Source of the DNA: Elusimicrobiota bacterium
GTDB lineage: Bacteria > Elusimicrobiota > Elusimicrobia > UBA1565 > UBA9628
Assembly: GCA_003151975.1 (NCBI GenBank)
Contig: PLZD01000015.1
Span: forward strand, 42,636-106,635
Direction: 5' to 3'
DNA: 64,000 nt
Below are positions 32,097 to 40,229 of this stretch, piece by piece. A program made the translations under genes and the position numbers. Numbering within the stretch: position 1 is the first letter of the stretch; every line of letters begins with the position of its first letter. A model generated the notes under the pieces. It was given only the letters and a program-made list of their open reading frames with translations. It searched no databases and was not told the origin of the DNA.

Positions 32097-32217
32097 GCAG
32101 CGCCAGCAGCAGCAGGATGAGCGCGGCGAAAAATAGAATCCCGACATAGTCCGTGAAAGGGCGGTTGAACCATTTGGCGACCTCGCCGCTGACGGAAATC
32201 GAGCGTCCGAATCGCAT
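32077..32217 (-). CDS. 46-residue membrane protein
   Basis: Starts at ATG 32217 and overlaps the FabA-like gene end by 20 bases on the opposite strand. Sequence begins MRFGRSISVSGEVAKWFNRP and ends in a leucine-rich helix (GILFFAALILLLLALLKLLKE). An extended -10, TGCTAAAAT (32232-32224), ends exactly six bases before the ATG, the same spacing as other leaderless genes here, which is the main support. Function unknown. Confidence 0.6.
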   Translation of the reverse strand: MRFGRSISVSGEVAKWFNRPFTDYVGILFFAALILLLLALLKLLKE

Positions 32218-32249
32218 GCCGTCATTTTAGCACTTCGGCACCCCCCCCT

Positions 32250-32278
32250 AAAAAATCGGGCCAAAAGGCCTATTTTTT
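32250..32278 (+). terminator. Terminator after the FabA-like gene
   Basis: A-run, GGGCC, loop AAAA, GGCC, then TATTTTTT. The A and T runs pair across the stem with one bulge, so it can work on either strand. Confidence 0.65.
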
Positions 32279-32304
32279 GCTAGGTCCTACGGCCCTCCGC
32301 ATGC

Positions 32305-32310
32305 TATATT
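32305..32310 (+). promoter_or_regulatory. -10 box of the secreted HEARH protein gene
   Basis: TATATT preceded by TGC (extended). Unlike most here it lies about 55 bases before the start, leaving a leader with a ribosome site (GGAGG 32355-32359). Confidence 0.5.
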
Positions 32311-32364
32311 TGGCGAGACATCATAGCTGAGGCGGCCCGCGTCATCGTCGTGCCGGAGGTTTCC

Positions 32365-33237
32365 ATGACCCGAATCGTCCTGCCCTGCCTTCTCGCCCTT
32401 TTCGCCTTTGCCGTGAACGCCCGCGCCGACGAAGGCGCGTTCTTCGACGGAGCCGGAGGCGGGCCCGAGATGCCCGCGCTCAAGTTCGAGGCCGCCAAGG
32501 CCGCCCCCGCCCCGCAGGCCGGACCGACCAAGCAGTCTGGAGCGGATCTCTACTACTTCACTCCCGCCGAAGCCAAGGAAGCCGCCAAGCGCTTCAAGTT
32601 CCGGCCGAAGTCCGTGGGCTGGGTGTTCGACGACAACGTCCCGCAGAACATCAAGGACCAGATGCTCAACGACCTGGCCTTCATGGCCGGCATTCAGGGC
32701 AACGGCGCCACTCCGCTTCACTCCGAGATATTCGGCAAGGTCGACGGCGCGGGCTACAAGAACTGGTTCGAGTCGCGCGTCACCGGCATCGGCATGAACT
32801 CGTGCGGCGGCGGCAAGGCGGTCGCCTGCGTGATCCCCTTCATGGACCCGAGCAAGATGTGGCTGACGCAGAACTTCGTCAAGTTCAGCCACCCGCAGGT
32901 CTCGCGCATGATGGTCGTCTACCACGAGGCGCGCCACACCGAGTCGCAGAACGGCAACTGGGGCCACGCCACCTGCCCGACGCCGTTCCTCGACAAAGAC
33001 GGCAACGAGATGAAGAGCATCTGGACGGGCGCGACGTTGGCCGGCGAGCCGGCCTGCGACGAGACGCCGATGGGCTCGTACGGCTCTTCGACGATCCTGC
33101 TCAAGAACATCTCGAAGTTCTGCACGAACTGCACCGACAAGGTCAAGATGGACGCCGGCCTCTACGCCGACGACCAGTTCGGGCGCATCATCGACGAAGG
33201 CGCCAAGCAGCAGATGATCAACGACCTCTACAAATAA
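32365..33237 (+). CDS. Exported HExxH zinc-metallopeptidase-like protein
   Basis: 290 residues from ATG 32365, set by GGAGG five bases upstream; the in-frame GTG at 32350 is less likely. Signal peptide TRIVLPCLLALFAFAVNARA, Ala/Pro-rich spacer to about residue 50, then a folded domain. The motif VVYHEARHTESQNGNWGH has HExxH and a further His ten residues later; four Cys (SCGGG, VACV, TCPTP, EPACDE, CTNC) could form disulfides. The active-site layout is compatible with a zincin, but the third ligand is not certain. Strong terminator follows. Confidence 0.7.
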   Translation: MTRIVLPCLLALFAFAVNARADEGAFFDGAGGGPEMPALKFEAAKAAPAPQAGPTKQSGADLYYFTPAEAKEAAKRFKFRPKSVGWVFDDNVPQNIKDQMLNDLAFMAGIQGNGATPLHSEIFGKVDGAGYKNWFESRVTGIGMNSCGGGKAVACVIPFMDPSKMWLTQNFVKFSHPQVSRMMVVYHEARHTESQNGNWGHATCPTPFLDKDGNEMKSIWTGATLAGEPACDETPMGSYGSSTILLKNISKFCTNCTDKVKMDAGLYADDQFGRIIDEGAKQQMINDLYK

Positions 33238-33251
33238 TCGCAATTCGCTAC

Positions 33252-33296
33252 AATAATCCGCCCCGGTGATACAGTCGCCGGGGCGGATTATTTTTT
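33252..33296 (+). terminator. Strong rho-independent terminator
   Basis: 15-base perfect stem (33252-33266 with 33278-33292), 11-base loop, then T-run to 33296. Confidence 0.92.
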
Positions 33297-33298
33297 CC

Positions 33299-33928
33299 AT
33301 GAAACGAACTGCTTTGGTCGCGAGCGTCGTGGTTGGTCTCATCATCCTGCGATGGGCACTCAGGAGTTGGATGCCGACGCTCTTTGTCACGCCGCTCTCA
33401 ACCATTGGACCCGCCGCCAACATCCCAGACGAGGGCCAGATCGGCATCCGCGGCTCGGACTACGACCGACTCACAAAGCTCGAGGTGATCCTAGAATCGA
33501 AGAACGACAACGATCCGAAGCTCGACTCGGACTTCAACGACCTGACCCCGGGCGAGAAAAAGCTCTTCCGCAGGAGATATCGAGCCTTGCGTCCAGAGTT
33601 GGTCAATGAGCGCGGCACGATCGTTTATCTCCTCGGAAAGAATATTAAGGACGACGCCGACTGGTCCTTCCTGCGCGAGGTTGCGGCGGAACCACCGTGC
33701 TTGAGCCTGGCCGATTGCTCGCAAAGAGGAACCGGGCCGTCCGGGCTGGGAGACGAAGTGACCTTGGCCTATCCTTCGCTCGTCGCGCTTAAGCAAGCGC
33801 AGAAGATTCTCGAAAAGGAGCCGGGCTCGTTCCCGGCCCGCGGCGTCGTCGCGGCAGGACTCAACTCAAAGACGCCCGCGGTCGAGCGCTTGGCCGCGAA
33901 AATCGCGCAACCGTCCTCCGCGAAGTAA
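33299..33928 (+). CDS. Membrane-anchored protein of unknown function
   Basis: 209 residues from ATG 33299, which lies directly after the terminator T-run. A GTG at 33266 would extend it but falls inside the terminator stem. One N-terminal helix (LVASVVVGLIILRWALRSW), then a periplasmic alpha/beta region with charged helices (LTPGEKKLFRRRYRALRPEL). No motif recognised. No promoter visible other than terminator read-through. Cys pair in PPCLSLADC may form a disulfide. Confidence 0.6.
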   Translation: MKRTALVASVVVGLIILRWALRSWMPTLFVTPLSTIGPAANIPDEGQIGIRGSDYDRLTKLEVILESKNDNDPKLDSDFNDLTPGEKKLFRRRYRALRPELVNERGTIVYLLGKNIKDDADWSFLREVAAEPPCLSLADCSQRGTGPSGLGDEVTLAYPSLVALKQAQKILEKEPGSFPARGVVAAGLNSKTPAVERLAAKIAQPSSAK

Positions 33929-33938
33929 AGAAGCGGCC

Positions 33939-34415
33939 TTAGCGGCCGGAGGAAGGAGACGCCGGGTCCGATACGACCATGTCGGGAACCGAGCCTTTCG
34001 CGCCGGCGAAGAAAGGCGGCAACTGCTCGGGCTTCCTCAACTGCACCATCCAGCCCCTTGCGCCTTCCAGATGAACGTCACGACCGGTTTCGCGGCGCAG
34101 AACTTGCTCGATCTGCGCCAGGCGCGGGGCATTGGGATCGAACTGGATCGCGCGGGCGGACTTCTTGCCTTTGGTCTTGCCGGGACCTCCGGGCAAATAG
34201 ATCGTTCCGTTGCTGATATCGACGGCGTAGGCGATCACGCCCGGGATGATGAAAAACAAAAGGCCGACGCCGTCGAGCACGGCGATGCCGACGTCCACCT
34301 TCCCGTCGGTCTGTCCCTTGCGTTCGGGATGCATCAAAGTGCCGCAAGCCGCCGCGTGCAGCACCAAAGCCGAACAAAGCAAAGCCTTGCCCGCCTTCGC
34401 GAGTTTCTCGATCAC
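33939..34415 (-). CDS. Lipoprotein of unknown function
   Basis: 158 residues from GTG 34415. Signal peptide with lipobox: GKALLCSALVLHAAAC, with the acylated Cys followed by G-T. Then a hydrophobic hairpin (VGIAVLDGVGLLFFIIPGVIAYAVDISNGTIYLP) as in small DUF-type lipoproteins, and a beta-alpha C-terminal part. A TACAAT -10 (34427-34422) ends six bases before the GTG with TTGAGT 18 bases further up, supporting this start and a leaderless message. The frame continues upstream but over the divergent aroQ promoter. Confidence 0.7.
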   Translation of the reverse strand: MIEKLAKAGKALLCSALVLHAAACGTLMHPERKGQTDGKVDVGIAVLDGVGLLFFIIPGVIAYAVDISNGTIYLPGGPGKTKGKKSARAIQFDPNAPRLAQIEQVLRRETGRDVHLEGARGWMVQLRKPEQLPPFFAGAKGSVPDMVVSDPASPSSGR

Positions 34416-34421
34416 GCCGCT

Positions 34422-34465
34422 ATTGTACAAATTGGGTCCGGGCCAACTCAACGAAATGGTAGAAT
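34422..34465. promoter_or_regulatory. Divergent promoters of the lipoprotein gene and aroQ
   Basis: Minus strand: TTGAGT (34451-34446), 18 bases, TACAAT (34427-34422). Plus strand: TGGTAGAAT (34457-34465), eight bases before ATG 34474. Both would make leaderless or nearly leaderless messages. Confidence 0.6.
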
Positions 34466-34473
34466 CCGGCGGC

Positions 34474-34761
34474 ATGGCCAAGGACATTCAGAAGGAGCTC
34501 GAAAAAATCCGCACCGGCATCGACAAGGTCGACAACGACGTCGTGCGCGCGCTGGCCCGCCGCCGCGCGCTCGTCATTCGGCTGGCGCGCGTCAAGAAAG
34601 AGCTCAAGGTCCCCATTTACGACCGCAAGCGCGAGCAGGCGCTCGTCGACCGCGTCAAGAAGTGGGGCGCCCACCACGAGCTCAACGAGGAGTTCGTCGA
34701 GGTGCTCTTCCGCCTCATCATCATGAACTCCAAAGAAGTGCAGTACCATGAAGCTTTCTAG
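34474..34761 (+). CDS. aroQ: Chorismate mutase, AroQ class
   Basis: 95 residues, all helical. Converts chorismate to prephenate. Typical residues: IRTGIDKVDNDVVRALARRRALVIRLARVKKE (Arg and Lys lining the active site), YDRKREQALVDRV, and the last helix FVEVLFRLIIMNSKEVQ. Free-standing mutase heading an operon with aminotransferase, TyrA and PheA, so prephenate is made and used by co-expressed enzymes. The next gene starts 14 bases before its stop. Confidence 0.92.
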   Translation: MAKDIQKELEKIRTGIDKVDNDVVRALARRRALVIRLARVKKELKVPIYDRKREQALVDRVKKWGAHHELNEEFVEVLFRLIIMNSKEVQYHEAF

Positions 34762-35899
34762 ACGCGCCGAAGGCGTCGCCGCGTCGGCGACGCTGCGCCT
34801 GGCCGCGGAGCTCGGCCGCTTGCGCGCCGAAGGCGTCAAGGTCGTGAGCCTGCTCGAGGGCGAGGCCGACCTGCCCGCTCCCACCGTCGTGAAGACGGCC
34901 ATGCTCAGGGCCGTGCGCGGCGGCATGACGCGCTACTCGAACTCGCAGGGCCTGCCCGAGCTGCGCGCGGCGATTGCGGCCAAGCTCAAGCACCAGAACC
35001 GCATTCAAACCACGGCGGAAGCGGTTCTAGTCACCAACGGCGCCAAGCAGGCCATTTATACCGCCTTGCAGGTTCTCTGCGGACCGGGCGACGAGGTGAT
35101 CGTCCCGGCGCCGTATTGGGTCACTTTTCCCGAAGCGGTCAAGCTCGCGGGAGCCAAACCCGTCTTCGTGCCGGCGATGGGCCACGATCTCGACGTCGAC
35201 GCGTTGGGCCGCGCGGTCACCAGGCGCACGAAGGCCGTTCTCTTTAATACGCCCAACAATCCCACGGGCGCGGTCTACTCGAAGGAAGCGCTGCGCGCCC
35301 TCGCGGCGCTCGCCCGCAAAAAAGATCTGGCGATCATTTCTGACGAAGCCTACGAGGCGCTCGTCTACGACGGCCGCGAGCACTTCAGCATCGCCTCCTT
35401 GAACCCCGATGCCGCGCGCCGCACCGTGACCATTCAAACGTTCTCAAAACTTTATTCGATGACCGGGCTGCGTGTCGGCTATCTCGCCGGCGAGGCGTCC
35501 TTCGTCAAGGCCGCGACGCGCCTGCACGGCCATGTGACGGGCAACGTCTGCACGACGGTCCAGCACGGGGCTCTGGCGGCCTTGAGTCTCGGCGCGTCGT
35601 TCCGCGAAAAGCGGCGTGCCGTGCTCGAGCGCCGCCGCGACCTGGCTTACGCGGGCGCATCAAGGATCTTCGACGCCTTGAAGCCGCGCGGCGGCTTCTT
35701 CGTCTTTGCCGACGCGCGCAGGCATCTCGGCGGGCGCTTTAAGACCTCGGTCGCTCTGGCCGAGCATCTCTTGAAATCGGCGCGCGTCGCGGTGGTGCCG
35801 GGATCGGCGTGCGGCGTCGAGGGATTTCTCCGCATCAGCTTCTCGGCTTCCGAAAGCGATATCAAGGAAGGCCTGCGGCGTATCGAGGCCGCGTTATGA
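34748..35899 (+). CDS. Class I PLP aminotransferase (aspartate/prephenate/aromatic type)
   Basis: 383 residues. Fold-type I enzyme with NNPTGAVYS, SDEAYEALVYDG, PLP-Lys in TFSKLYSMTGLRVGY and C-terminal FLRISFSAS (substrate carboxylate Arg). Most like the 1-beta aspartate aminotransferases that also serve as prephenate aminotransferase. Position between chorismate mutase and tyrA/pheA points to prephenate, phenylpyruvate or hydroxyphenylpyruvate as substrate. Overlaps aroQ by 14 bases and tyrA by 4. Confidence 0.9.
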   Translation: MKLSRRAEGVAASATLRLAAELGRLRAEGVKVVSLLEGEADLPAPTVVKTAMLRAVRGGMTRYSNSQGLPELRAAIAAKLKHQNRIQTTAEAVLVTNGAKQAIYTALQVLCGPGDEVIVPAPYWVTFPEAVKLAGAKPVFVPAMGHDLDVDALGRAVTRRTKAVLFNTPNNPTGAVYSKEALRALAALARKKDLAIISDEAYEALVYDGREHFSIASLNPDAARRTVTIQTFSKLYSMTGLRVGYLAGEASFVKAATRLHGHVTGNVCTTVQHGALAALSLGASFREKRRAVLERRRDLAYAGASRIFDALKPRGGFFVFADARRHLGGRFKTSVALAEHLLKSARVAVVPGSACGVEGFLRISFSASESDIKEGLRRIEAAL

Positions 35900-36627
35900 C
35901 GAGCGTCGGGATCATTGGATTTGGCCGGCTCGGCCGGCTGCTCACGCGCTACTTCGCCAAGGACTTCGCGATTCGGGTCTACGACATCAAGCCCTCGCCC
36001 AAAGAAGTCGCGCGCCTCGGCGCCGAGCCCGCGACGCTGGCCGATGTCTGCCGCTGCGACGTCGTCATACCGTGCGTGCCCATCGACGCGTTCGAAGTCA
36101 CGATCAAGAGGATGCGGACTTTGCTTGCGCCGGGAACTTTGGTCGTCGACGCCTGCTCGGTCAAAGAGCATCCCGTGCGCGTCATGAAGAAGTGGCTGCC
36201 CAAATCCGTCGATATTTTAGCCACGCACCCAAATTTCGGGCCCGACAGCGCGGCGGAGTCGCTTTCGGGCCACAAAGTCGTCGTCTGCAAAGTGCGCATT
36301 TCCAAACAGCGCTGCCGCAAGTTCAAGAACGCGCTCGAGCGCAAGGGACTCGTCGTCGTCGAGATGAGCCCGGCCGAGCACGACCGCAAGGCGGCCTCTT
36401 CGCTGGTACTCACGCATTTCATCGGGCGCTCGCTGATCGCTTGCGGCGCGAAGACCACCGGCATCGACACCGAAGGCTACAAGCGCCTGCTGCGCATACT
36501 GCAGACCGTGCAGAACGACACATGGAGGCTTTTCGAGGACATGAATCGCTACAACGCGTATTCCGGACCGATGCGGCGCCGTTTCTTGAGCGCCATGAAA
36601 GCCATCGACGCCAAGGTGAAAAAATGA
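35896..36627 (+). CDS. tyrA: Prephenate/arogenate dehydrogenase
   Basis: 243 residues from ATG 35896 (ATGA overlap). Rossmann motif GIIGFGRLGRLL, VIPCVPIDAFE, the catalytic-region ATHPNFGPDSA and KATTGID-type helical dimer domain. Oxidatively decarboxylates prephenate or arogenate for tyrosine synthesis; the cofactor and substrate cannot be fixed, but a co-encoded aminotransferase makes the arogenate route possible. Short for the family, with no ACT domain. Overlaps pheA by four bases. Confidence 0.9.
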   Translation: MTSVGIIGFGRLGRLLTRYFAKDFAIRVYDIKPSPKEVARLGAEPATLADVCRCDVVIPCVPIDAFEVTIKRMRTLLAPGTLVVDACSVKEHPVRVMKKWLPKSVDILATHPNFGPDSAAESLSGHKVVVCKVRISKQRCRKFKNALERKGLVVVEMSPAEHDRKAASSLVLTHFIGRSLIACGAKTTGIDTEGYKRLLRILQTVQNDTWRLFEDMNRYNAYSGPMRRRFLSAMKAIDAKVKK

Positions 36628-37445
36628 AAGTCGCTTATCAAGGCGTGCGCGGAGCCTACAGCGAGGCCGCGCTGCGCAAGCACTTCGGAAAGAAGGCCTC
36701 CCCGATACCTCTCGATTTGTCGGAGGACGTTTTCGCCGCCGTCGAGACCGGCCGCGCCGACTACGGCATCCTGCCCGTGGAGAACACGATCGCCGGCCCA
36801 GTCGCCGTCAACGCCGATTTGTTTTGGGAAAAGAGCGTGTTTGCGACCGCCGAGGTTTATCTGGGCATCGAGCACTGCCTGCTGGCGCCTCAGCACTCGA
36901 AGCTCGAGTGGATCAAGACGGTTTACTCGCACCCGGTCGCGCTCGCGCAGTGCCGCGCCTTCATCCGCGGCCACAAACTGACCGCGGTTCCGGAATACGA
37001 CACGGCGGGCGCCGCCAAGCTCGTCTCGGAGCGCAATCATATCTCGGAGGCGGCCATCGCCTCCGTCGACTGCGCCAAGGCCTACGGCCTCAAGGTCCTC
37101 AAGCGCGGCGTGCAGAGCTTCCGCAACAACATCACGCGCTTTCTCGTCTTCACGCGGCCCGCGTTGGCGCCGAAGAATCTCAAGATGCAGAAGACGAGCG
37201 TGGTCTTCTCGACGCGCCACAAGCCCGGCGAGCTTCTGCACTGCTTGCAGCAATTCGCCGATCACGGCATCAACCTGACGCGTCTCGAGTCTCGCCCGAT
37301 CCCGGAGAATCCCTTCGAATACATCTTCTTCGTCGATTTCCTCGGCGGGCTCAAGGACAAGAACGTCGCCGCAGCGCTGCGGCGCATCGAGAAGGACGCG
37401 CACGTCCTGAAGATTCTCGGCAGCTATCCTCTCGGACGCCGCTAA
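36624..37445 (+). CDS. pheA: Prephenate/arogenate dehydratase with ACT domain
   Basis: 273 residues from ATG 36624 (ATGA overlap with tyrA). Catalytic lobes carry VAYQGVRGAYSEAA, ADYGILPVENTIAGPV and the hallmark NNITRFLVF (Thr-Arg-Phe). The C-terminal ACT domain (KTSVVFSTRHKPGELLHCLQQFADHGINLTRLESRPI) contains the GxL and ESRP motifs that bind phenylalanine, so feedback inhibition is expected. Last gene of the aromatic operon. Confidence 0.95.
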   Translation: MKVAYQGVRGAYSEAALRKHFGKKASPIPLDLSEDVFAAVETGRADYGILPVENTIAGPVAVNADLFWEKSVFATAEVYLGIEHCLLAPQHSKLEWIKTVYSHPVALAQCRAFIRGHKLTAVPEYDTAGAAKLVSERNHISEAAIASVDCAKAYGLKVLKRGVQSFRNNITRFLVFTRPALAPKNLKMQKTSVVFSTRHKPGELLHCLQQFADHGINLTRLESRPIPENPFEYIFFVDFLGGLKDKNVAAALRRIEKDAHVLKILGSYPLGRR

Positions 37446-37457
37446 CCGCTCGGGTTA

Positions 37458-37964
37458 CTAGCGCCCTTCGGGCAGAAGCGCGATGACTATTGCGGGGTTG
37501 GTCAGGATCGCCGCGCCCGCCATCATGCCCCAGCAAGTTCGATCCGGCAGCGCCCAACGGTTTCCAAGATATTTCCGAACGAGGAAAGCGATCGCGGCGC
37601 CAGCCCCGACGAACTGGCAAAGGCGGGCGATGATATCAAAGGAACCTCCGTGTGCTCCAAGCAGCCGAGTCACAGGCAACGAAAGAAAAGTGCCCGCGGT
37701 CAGGCCGATCGCGTCTGCCAGCTGACCAAGCAAGGTGTAGCCGATCAGGTCTTTTGCGGCGCGACCCGGAGTTATCAGTCCGCCGCGCCACGCGGGAACG
37801 CCGAGGACGACGGCGTTGGCGATGTAGTTGATGAACATGAAGGCGAGATAGGCCCATACGCTGTGAAGTGCCATCCCTGATCCGGGATCGATGGGATCAG
37901 CGTAGGCCGTTCCGGCTATCCCCGCCACAACAAAGACGGAGAGAATGCCTGCTAAGCCAGACAA
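37458..37964 (-). CDS. Integral membrane protein of unknown function
   Basis: 168 residues if it starts at TTG 37964, which has a perfect ribosome site (GGGGAGG seven bases upstream). ATGs at 37985/37982 are alternatives but lack one. Hydrophobic start ILSVFVVAGIAGTAYA, loop DPIDPGSGMALH, then helices AYLAFMFINYIANAVVLGV, YTLLGQLADAIGLTAGTFLSL, LCQFVGAGAAIAFLVRKYL and GMMAGAAILTNPAIVIALL. It follows aroF closely on the same strand. No family recognised. Confidence 0.65.
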   Translation of the reverse strand: MSGLAGILSVFVVAGIAGTAYADPIDPGSGMALHSVWAYLAFMFINYIANAVVLGVPAWRGGLITPGRAAKDLIGYTLLGQLADAIGLTAGTFLSLPVTRLLGAHGGSFDIIARLCQFVGAGAAIAFLVRKYLGNRWALPDRTCWGMMAGAAILTNPAIVIALLPEGR

Positions 37965-37984
37965 ATTCGCACCTCCCCGCATCA

Positions 37985-39013
37985 TTAGGCGGCGGCTAGC
38001 AGCATCGCCTCGGTCTCTTCCCAGCCGAGGCACTTGTCGGTCACCGAGACGCCGTATTTGAGGTGCCCGACCTCGAGCGGCTGATTGCCCTCGAAAAGAT
38101 TGCTCTCGATCATCACACCGATGATGGGCGAGCCGCCGCGACGCACCTGCTTGAGAACCTCGGCGAATACGACGGGCTGGCGCTTGTGGTCCTTATTCGA
38201 GTTGCCATGCGAGCAGTCGATCATGATCTTCGAGCGCAAGCCCGCCTTGCGCAGGGACGCGGCGCAGGCCTCGACGCTGGCCGCGTCGTAATTGGGCTGC
38301 TTGCCGCCGCGCAGAACGACATGGCTGTAGGCGTTGCCCGTCGTCTTGTAGACCGAGGCGCGGCCCTGCGGGTCCATCCCGAGGAAGTGGTGCGAGGAAA
38401 GCGCCGAGCGCATCGCATCGATGGCGACCTGAACGTTGCCGTCGGTCCCGTTCTTGAAGCCGATCGGCGTCGACAAGCCGCTGGCCATCTCGCGGTGGGT
38501 CTGCGACTCGATGGTGCGCGCGCCGATGGCGTACCAGCTGACGAGCTCTGAGATGTACTGCGGCGTGATCGGGTCGAGCGCCTCGGTGGCCGTGGGCAGG
38601 CCAATCCGCGTCACGTCGATCAACAGCTTGCGCGCGAGCTTGATTCCCTTCTCGACGTGGAAAGAGTCGTTCATCAGCGGGTCGTTGATGAGGCCCTTCC
38701 AGCCGATGGTCGTGCGCGGCTTCTCGAAGTAGACCCGCATCACGAGGTAAAGCCGGTCCTTCACCCGCTCCGCGAGCTTCTTGAGTCTGCGGGCGTATTC
38801 CATGGCGGCCTTGGGGTCGTGGATCGAGCAAGGCCCTACCACGACGAGCAATCGTTCGTCCTTGCCGTCGAGGATGTCGCGGATCGTCTGCCGGCCCTCG
38901 GCGACCGTCGCCAGGCTCTTGGCGGGCGCCGTCAGCAGATCCTGAACCTTCTGCGGCGTGGGCAAGAGGTAATGCCCCGCGATGTTGAGGTTGACGAGCT
39001 TGGCTTTGTTCAT
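37985..39013 (-). CDS. aroF: DAHP synthase, class I (AroF/G/H type)
   Basis: 342 residues. Joins PEP and erythrose-4-phosphate at the entry to the shikimate pathway; metal-dependent. Signatures VVGPCSIHDPKAAMEYA, MRVYFEKPRTTIGWKGL, MASGLSTPIGFKNGTDGN, IMIDCSHGNSNKDH and VSVTDKCLGWEET are complete. The isoform's allosteric effector cannot be told. Unusual setting: it overlaps a CheC-like gene by ATGA, which in turn overlaps a receiver gene, so the pathway entry enzyme is co-translated with a signalling pair. Confidence 0.95.
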   Translation of the reverse strand: MNKAKLVNLNIAGHYLLPTPQKVQDLLTAPAKSLATVAEGRQTIRDILDGKDERLLVVVGPCSIHDPKAAMEYARRLKKLAERVKDRLYLVMRVYFEKPRTTIGWKGLINDPLMNDSFHVEKGIKLARKLLIDVTRIGLPTATEALDPITPQYISELVSWYAIGARTIESQTHREMASGLSTPIGFKNGTDGNVQVAIDAMRSALSSHHFLGMDPQGRASVYKTTGNAYSHVVLRGGKQPNYDAASVEACAASLRKAGLRSKIMIDCSHGNSNKDHKRQPVVFAEVLKQVRRGGSPIIGVMIESNLFEGNQPLEVGHLKYGVSVTDKCLGWEETEAMLLAAA

Positions 39014-39570
39014 GAGGGCAGGCTCGTGAGCTCGCCGGCGAGAAAAATGAGGACCATGCAGTCGGAGAAGAGATTAGGGGAATTCAGGCGGATGGAAAAG
39101 GTCGCCTCGAGCTTGTCCTTGTCGCCGAAGGCCGCGAGCGCCTGCGTCAGCAGGTCGCGCTGGCTGGCGACCTCCATGCGCGGCGCCGAGATGATGATGT
39201 TGCGCTTCCAGGCGGCGGCCAGCCGCCCGATCAGCGGATTGAGAAAGATGTTGGCGACCTCCGCCAAGGTCTTGGACTCGCGGTTCTCCATGCCCTCCAC
39301 GCGATCCTGATGATCGCGCGTGAAGGCCGTGCTGACGAGATAGCCGCTCTTGCCCGAGAAGAGCACGAGAAAGGTGGCGCCCGGAATCGAGAAGTGGCTG
39401 CCGTAGTGGTCCTTGGCGATGCCCGCGAGCAGCGCCTCGAAGGGCGCTCCCTCCTCGACGCTGAGCTCGACCTTGTCCACGCGCCAGGGATTGTCCGTCG
39501 CCTGCGCCAGGCACTCGGCGCTCTTCTCGGCTCCTTCCTTGATCAGCTTCGTGAGCGCTTCGGCGTTCAT
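39010..39570 (-). CDS. CheC/CheX-like phosphatase-fold protein
   Basis: 186 residues, paralogue of the 5996-6553 protein (shared GSHF.IPGATFLV.F and LAEVANI blocks). The candidate active-site helix TLAEVANIFL holds E104 and N107, followed by IISAPRM. ATGA overlaps join it to the receiver gene upstream and aroF downstream. CheC-type enzymes dephosphorylate CheY; here the neighbouring receiver is the obvious substrate. Confidence 0.75.
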   Translation of the reverse strand: MNAEALTKLIKEGAEKSAECLAQATDNPWRVDKVELSVEEGAPFEALLAGIAKDHYGSHFSIPGATFLVLFSGKSGYLVSTAFTRDHQDRVEGMENRESKTLAEVANIFLNPLIGRLAAAWKRNIIISAPRMEVASQRDLLTQALAAFGDKDKLEATFSIRLNSPNLFSDCMVLIFLAGELTSLPS

Positions 39571-39932
39571 GACCCCGTCGCCTTCATGACGGCGGAAGTA
39601 AGGTCCGCGACGGAGAACGGCTTCATCAGGAAGCCCGTGGCCCCCTCGGCGATGAGCATGTCGTAGATCTCTTGCTGGGTGTTGGCCGAGACGATCAGGA
39701 CCTTCACCTGCTTGTCGACGGCGCGTATGCCCTTGAGCACGGTGAAGCCGTCCTCCTGGCCCATCGAGAGGTCCAAAGTGATGAGGTCGGGCTTGTGGAC
39801 CTCGAGCAGCTTGAGGACATCGGCGAGGTTGTCGGCCTCGCCCACGACCTGGTGGCCGGTCATCTGCAGAAAATCGGCGATCATCGTCCGCGTGACGGGA
39901 CTATCATCGACGACCAAGACTTTCAAGCCCAT
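39567..39932 (-). CDS. CheY-like response regulator
   Basis: 121 residues. Close to true CheY: VLVVDDSPVTRTMI, LITLDLSMGQEDGF (phospho-acceptor Asp; MP replaced by MG), VLIVSANTQQ (Ser/Thr) and FLMKPFS. First gene of the receiver, CheC-like, aroF, membrane-protein operon. Promoter TTGAAA-17-TATACT eight bases before the ATG. Confidence 0.9.
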   Translation of the reverse strand: MGLKVLVVDDSPVTRTMIADFLQMTGHQVVGEADNLADVLKLLEVHKPDLITLDLSMGQEDGFTVLKGIRAVDKQVKVLIVSANTQQEIYDMLIAEGATGFLMKPFSVADLTSAVMKATGS

Positions 39933-39940
39933 AGGCCCCC

Positions 39941-39969
39941 AGTATAGCGGGGAATCCGAGTTATTTCAA
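39941..39969 (-). promoter_or_regulatory. Promoter of the receiver/cheC-like/aroF operon
   Basis: Minus strand TTGAAA (39969-39964), 17 bases, TATACT (39946-39941), then eight bases to ATG 39932; leaderless or a one-base leader. Confidence 0.65.
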
Positions 39970-40041
39970 GCGCGGCCGTGGCCGGAGTGTTTTCCGTAGA
40001 ATAGAATGGACCGAGGCCGAGTCTCCTGCTATCCTAAGCTT

Positions 40042-40182
40042 ATGAATCAGAATCTCGCGATCCTGCGCCGGCTGATTGGGCCCTCGCCGCTGCCGTCCCA
40101 CGCCAACGGCTTCGTCGCGGCCGCCGACAAGATGGAACTCAAGCACCCGCGGCGGCCCGCCTCGAAAAAACGGCGCGCCTAA
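40042..40182 (+). CDS. 46-residue basic protein
   Basis: Begins MNQNLAILRRLIGPSPLPSH and ends with a Lys/Arg cluster (PRRPASKKRRA). An extended -10, TGCTATCCT (40027-40035), ends six bases before the ATG, the same geometry as established genes here. No family recognised; the basic tail suggests RNA or ribosome contact. Lies between the aroF operon promoter and tRNA-Leu. Confidence 0.5.
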   Translation: MNQNLAILRRLIGPSPLPSHANGFVAAADKMELKHPRRPASKKRRA

Positions 40183-40229
40183 AGCCGCTGGTTTCAAGAC
40201 CCCGCCGAAATTGCTTTAATGGCTCTGTC

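Noticed and set aside
33252..33268. TACAAT and GTG as a leaderless start for the 33299 gene
   Set aside because: Both fall inside the stem of a perfect terminator; ATG 33299 is preferred.
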